NCBI GenBank assembly: GCA_003641675.1
Contig: QNBI01000046.1
Location: 1 to 9,430 of the forward strand
Direction of reading: 5' to 3'
Origin: Spirochaetota bacterium
GTDB taxonomy: Bacteria > Spirochaetota > Spirochaetia > SZUA-6
DNA length: 9,430 nt
Translations under genes and position numbers: made by a program
The notes under the pieces: generated by a model
Seen by the model: only the letters and a program-made list of their open reading frames with translations
Told to the model about the DNA's origin: nothing
Database searches by the model: none
Shown: piece by piece, positions 7,100 through 9,430 of the stretch
Layout of the letters: the number at the start of each line of letters is the position of its first letter
How positions within the stretch are numbered: the first letter of the stretch is position 1

Positions 7100-8504
7100 T
7101 TTTCATACTCTCAAAAATCATATTTTGTGGTTTCGTAGTTATCAAACTAAAGAAAATGAAAGTTATCACCGAAACAATAGCAGTCCAAATCCCGGGCCAG
7201 ATACCCAGAGGGAATTGTCCCATAGAATACATTATAATAGCAACGGAGCCTCCTGCAAGAATACTTATTATGGCTCCTGCTTTTGTAGATTTTTTCCAGA
7301 AGATACCAATATAGCTTGGGGCAACTGCAAGCAGGCCTGCAGAAGACATTACAGAAAGCTCTACAATAACATCAAATCGTTTTAGAGAAAAAAGATATGC
7401 AATTATCGCAATGAAAACAATAGTTAATTTAGCCAAAAACAGATTCTTTTTCGCCGATTTCTTGAAAAAATCAATAGTGAACATAGAACTTAATGTAAGG
7501 GTAATAGAGTTTACCGTCGAAACCGAAGCAGCAACGATACTGATTAAAACGATAAGGGCGAGAAGCATAGGAACATGAGAGAGCAGAACAGAAGTAACTG
7601 TATCGCTCTTTGAAACTGCAGGAAACAGGCACTTTGCTGCAAGTCCCAGACTAACAACAATTAAGGTATAGAGAAAACCGAAAATAGCAAACATGATAAT
7701 CATATTTTTGAGACTTTTTTTGTCCCGTGCAATAAACATCCTCTGCGAAACCTGAGGGTTTGTTAAGGCAAAAAACATCCATGGAACCGATAACCCGATA
7801 AATTTTAGATAGGGCATTTTTGAAGCAGATAGTAAATCCGAATGCTCAGTTTCCAGTATGGAAAAGAAGTTCTTAAAACCATCCAGTTTTACGTAGATTA
7901 TGAAAAATACAAGTAAAATGGAAGATATAAGCATTATTAGAGATTGCAGAGCATCTGTCCATGCCACAGACCGCATTCCTGCCCAAATAGTGTATGTGAG
8001 TATTACAATAAGGGCAATAAATGTTCCTAAAATATAGGGGATATTAGCAAGCCCTTCGAGGAGGTAACCTATTCCCATAAATTGTACGGACATATACGGT
8101 ATTAGCATAATAAAAGAAAAAACGGTTACGATTTTCCCCAGGGAGTTGCTTTCATATCTTTTGCTTAGCAATTCACTTGGTGTAATGCAGTTATATCTCT
8201 TTCCAAGTTCCCAATATTTTGGAGCAAAATAGAGAAGAAGAAGAACAGTACTTATAAGATATGTGATTTCAAATCCAAAAGCACTAACACCGACCACATA
8301 AACCATTCCAACAAGGCCAACCATCATAAAAGAGCTGTATGTGGTTGCACTGTATGTCATCGCAGCTATAAAACCATTAATTTTCCTGTTAGCAATAAAG
8401 AATTCTGATATTCCTTTACCCGTTTTCCGATTTGCAAATAAAGAAATAATACATCCAGTTACAAACCAAATTAGTATGCCTAAAATTGTAAGAGTTTTAC
8501 TCAA
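7092..8504 (-). CDS. Sodium:solute symporter (SSS family), candidate niacin-related transporter
   Basis: This 470-residue permease has about 13 membrane helices, as in the pantothenate/proline branch of the SSS family. Helix 1 region GFIAAMTYSATTYSSFMMVG (44-63) and the later IVAASVSTVNSITLTLSSMF correspond to the parts that form the Na2 sodium site in LeuT-fold symporters. Other family features are YFAPKYWELGKRYNCITPSE (loop with the T-P-S-E motif), YTIWAGMRSVAWTDALQ and NPQVSQRMFIARD. The start is TTG at 8504 with AGGAG 8 nt upstream; it overlaps the preceding small gene by 8 nt (TTGAGTAA). Substrate inference rests on operon structure only: it is sandwiched with a NiaR-type repressor, so nicotinate, nicotinamide or another NAD precursor is the best guess. 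Known NiaR-regulated transporters (NiaP, NiaX) are unrelated to SSS. Pantothenate or another carboxylate are alternatives. Confidence 0.9.
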   Translation of the reverse strand: MSKTLTILGILIWFVTGCIISLFANRKTGKGISEFFIANRKINGFIAAMTYSATTYSSFMMVGLVGMVYVVGVSAFGFEITYLISTVLLLLYFAPKYWELGKRYNCITPSELLSKRYESNSLGKIVTVFSFIMLIPYMSVQFMGIGYLLEGLANIPYILGTFIALIVILTYTIWAGMRSVAWTDALQSLIMLISSILLVFFIIYVKLDGFKNFFSILETEHSDLLSASKMPYLKFIGLSVPWMFFALTNPQVSQRMFIARDKKSLKNMIIMFAIFGFLYTLIVVSLGLAAKCLFPAVSKSDTVTSVLLSHVPMLLALIVLISIVAASVSTVNSITLTLSSMFTIDFFKKSAKKNLFLAKLTIVFIAIIAYLFSLKRFDVIVELSVMSSAGLLAVAPSYIGIFWKKSTKAGAIISILAGGSVAIIMYSMGQFPLGIWPGIWTAIVSVITFIFFSLITTKPQNMIFESMKIE

Positions 8505-8685
8505 AATGTTTTCTCCTCTCTAAAAAAAAGATTACAAGAATAAAAGTAATAATAGGCAGCAATATCCAGAACAGATATGCACCAATTACTCTTGAAGGCA
8601 GAAAAAAAGGGATGCTGAAATCAATAATCAGGACAAAAAGATATATTGGCAGAAAAACTTTAAAAGTAATGAAATTATCTTTCAT
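8497..8685 (-). CDS. Small two-helix membrane protein, likely symporter partner
   Basis: This 62-residue protein has two hydrophobic helices (about 8-30 and 35-54) separated by a short PSRVIGAY turn, and a basic, charged tail (ERRKHFE). The ATG at 8685 follows a strong AGGAGG with 7 nt spacing, so translation is well supported despite the size. Its stop lies inside the symporter start. Small two-helix proteins encoded directly before SSS permeases are a known pattern (YhdT with PanF, and DUF3311-type proteins). By analogy it is a small subunit or assembly factor of the symporter. I cannot assign it to a named family from sequence alone. It is the first gene of the operon, directly after the operator-bearing promoter. 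Confidence 0.8.
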   Translation of the reverse strand: MKDNFITFKVFLPIYLFVLIIDFSIPFFLPSRVIGAYLFWILLPIITFILVIFFLERRKHFE

Positions 8686-8722
8686 TTATAAGCCTCCTCT
8701 TACTATAAATTACTGACATTTA

Positions 8723-8752
8723 TATATACATGTATTTACATGTAATGTACAA
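8723..8752 (-). promoter_or_regulatory. Promoter of the small protein-symporter-niaR operon
   Basis: On the minus strand, TTGTAC (-35, 8747-8752) is followed by an 18-bp spacer and TATATA (-10, 8723-8728). An AGGAGG and the ATG at 8685 lie downstream. The spacer is filled by the 8727-8744 palindrome, so repressor binding there would block RNA polymerase. The hexamers are reasonable, but the surrounding DNA is AT-rich, so alternative -10 choices exist (for example TATAAA shifted downstream). Confidence 0.55.
8727..8744. promoter_or_regulatory. 18-bp palindrome, candidate NiaR operator
   Basis: TACATGTA-TT-TACATGTA is perfectly symmetric in its two 8-bp arms, each itself a palindrome. It sits between the -35 and -10 of the operon that encodes a dimeric wHTH repressor, the usual place for autoregulation. 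A further partial copy (ATGTAC) follows at 8745-8750. No similar site precedes the MFS gene. The symmetry is observed; assignment to NiaR is inferred. Confidence 0.6.
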
Positions 8753-8823
8753 TATTCTTTAATTTTTGTAAATTGAAATATGGGATTTTAACGTAATTTT
8801 TATATACTTCTTTGAGAATTTTG

Positions 8824-9018
8824 ATGTTTACAAACAGACTGAAGATCTTTCTGTTTAACAAAGATTACACTTATTCGATGATAAAAAATACGATAAAGGA
8901 TAAGTTGGAGATAGGCCTAAAGGGCATCTGCAGGGAGCAGAATAGAAGTTTTGACTCCTATGTACGCCAGCTAAGAAATACAAACCGGACAGTCATAAAC
9001 CTAACCCTGCAGTTTTAA
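8824..9018 (+). CDS. Doubtful small ORF, unknown
   Basis: This is a 64-codon ORF from ATG 8824 (an in-frame TTG at 8812 is possible). Only a weak GAGAA lies 7 nt upstream. The product would be basic, with Lys/Arg/Asn throughout (FTNRLKIFLFNKDY, then RQLRNTNRTVINLTLQF), no signal peptide, no clear domain and no family I recognise. It occupies the only gap of over 300 bp in the window (8686-9036), whose other content is the operon promoter/operator at 8723-8752. It may be a chance ORF or the relic of a lost gene; no matching fragment was seen in neighbouring frames or on the opposite strand. Confidence 0.2.
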   Translation: MFTNRLKIFLFNKDYTYSMIKNTIKDKLEIGLKGICREQNRSFDSYVRQLRNTNRTVINLTLQF

Positions 9019-9036
9019 GTGTAGTTGGCTGGGTGC

Positions 9037-9430
9037 TCACTTAGATGACTCCGGCGGGTATATTTCTTCCGGCGGATATCTTCTCTTGGGCCTTTTAATA
9101 AGCTCTATTGTTATCCCTATAGTGCTTTCAGTATCCAGATATGCATAGTGGCCGTCACCATCCGGGCCGAAACCCGAACCGTCCATAATCATTCTAAACC
9201 CGGCTTCCTCTGCCGTTTTAATAGCCTCTTCCATATTATCTACGAGAAAACCAAGGTGCTGAACCCCATACCCATGTTTTTCTACAAACTCTTTATAAAG
9301 GGTATCCCCTTCAAGAGGCTCAATTAATTCTACCCGCATATCGCCAAAGTAGGATAATCCGACTTTCATTTTATATTCGGCTTCCTTACCCCGTATTGTC
9401 ATCTTCTTTACCAGAGGTTTCCCATAGGTA
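9037..9430 (-). CDS. VOC/glyoxalase-superfamily protein, C-terminal part
   Basis: The last 130 codons of a vicinal-oxygen-chelate (glyoxalase/methylmalonyl-CoA epimerase-like) protein are present. The frame stays open to the window edge, reading TYGKPLVKK before an internal ATG at 9402, so that ATG is not the start; about 40 or more residues lie outside. Visible features are MRVELIEPLEG (a metal-type glutamate ending the first beta-alpha-beta module), GVQHLGFLVDNMEEAIKTAEEAGF (the second-module histidine and helix), GHYAYLDTEST and IGITIELIKRP with the final glutamate. The tail is Pro/Glu-rich. The superfamily includes glyoxalase I, epimerases, dioxygenases and resistance proteins; the visible part does not decide among them. 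It ends 18 nt from the doubtful ORF. Confidence 0.87.
   Translation of the reverse strand, partial: TYGKPLVKKMTIRGKEAEYKMKVGLSYFGDMRVELIEPLEGDTLYKEFVEKHGYGVQHLGFLVDNMEEAIKTAEEAGFRMIMDGSGFGPDGDGHYAYLDTESTIGITIELIKRPKRRYPPEEIYPPESSK

Noticed and set aside
7125..7385. 86-codon plus-strand ORF opposite the symporter
   Set aside because: It is a shadow of the symporter gene; its composition (Asn/Ser/His-rich) looks non-coding.
8341..8523. 60-codon plus-strand ORF opposite the symporter N-terminus
   Set aside because: It is antisense to a conserved helix region and has no ribosome site.
8686..9036. tRNA, small RNA, CRISPR or insertion-sequence remnant in the largest gap
   Set aside because: I found no cloverleaf, spaced repeats, terminal inverted repeats or transposase fragment; only the operon promoter/operator and a doubtful ORF.

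Overview
The window is about 9.4 kb of AT-leaning bacterial DNA (roughly 40% GC by eye). It most likely comes from a spirochaete (Spirochaetota, Treponema/Spirochaeta-like). The clues are a signal peptide ending in the 'ASGQSE' style common in spirochaetal exported proteins, a TroA/ZnuA-type metal-binding lipoprotein, and a large PAS-GAF hybrid sensor kinase of a kind frequent in that phylum. The assignment is inferred from protein style, not from a marker gene.

Left part (1-2551, minus strand), in transcription order: nagA (N-acetylglucosamine-6-phosphate deacetylase), a short-form AMP nucleosidase, then the N-terminal part of a zinc/manganese ABC transporter binding lipoprotein that runs off the left edge. 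The last two are 13 bp apart and look co-transcribed. The 202-bp divergent region (2552-2753) has a 7-bp inverted repeat in the nagA leader. Facing the other way is a textbook sigma-54 -24/-12 element that should drive a small exported protein (2754-3314), which ends in a clear intrinsic terminator.

Middle (3407-5289, minus strand): the decayed remains of one membrane-bound hybrid histidine kinase (membrane segments, PAS, GAF, a scrap of the ATPase domain, a receiver). It carries an in-frame amber codon, two apparent one-base losses in homopolymers, and deletions that removed the phospho-accepting histidine region, most ATP-binding boxes and the middle of the receiver. It is a pseudogene, not several small genes.

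Right part: an intact MFS transporter (5393-6517, plus strand) converges on a tight three-gene minus-strand operon (8685 to 6593): a two-helix small membrane protein, a sodium:solute symporter, and a NiaR/YrxA-type repressor with the 3H niacin-sensing domain. Both junctions are 8-nt overlaps with TTG starts. A perfect 7-2-7 inverted repeat, extended to 18 bp, lies between the predicted -35 and -10 of this operon and is a natural operator for the repressor. The inferred system is a self-regulated, niacin-responsive uptake operon in which a symporter plus small partner replaces the usual NiaP or NiaX transporters. This is the most interesting hypothesis in the window.

Right edge: a doubtful 65-codon plus-strand ORF, then the C-terminal part of a VOC/glyoxalase-superfamily protein (minus strand) cut by the window end.
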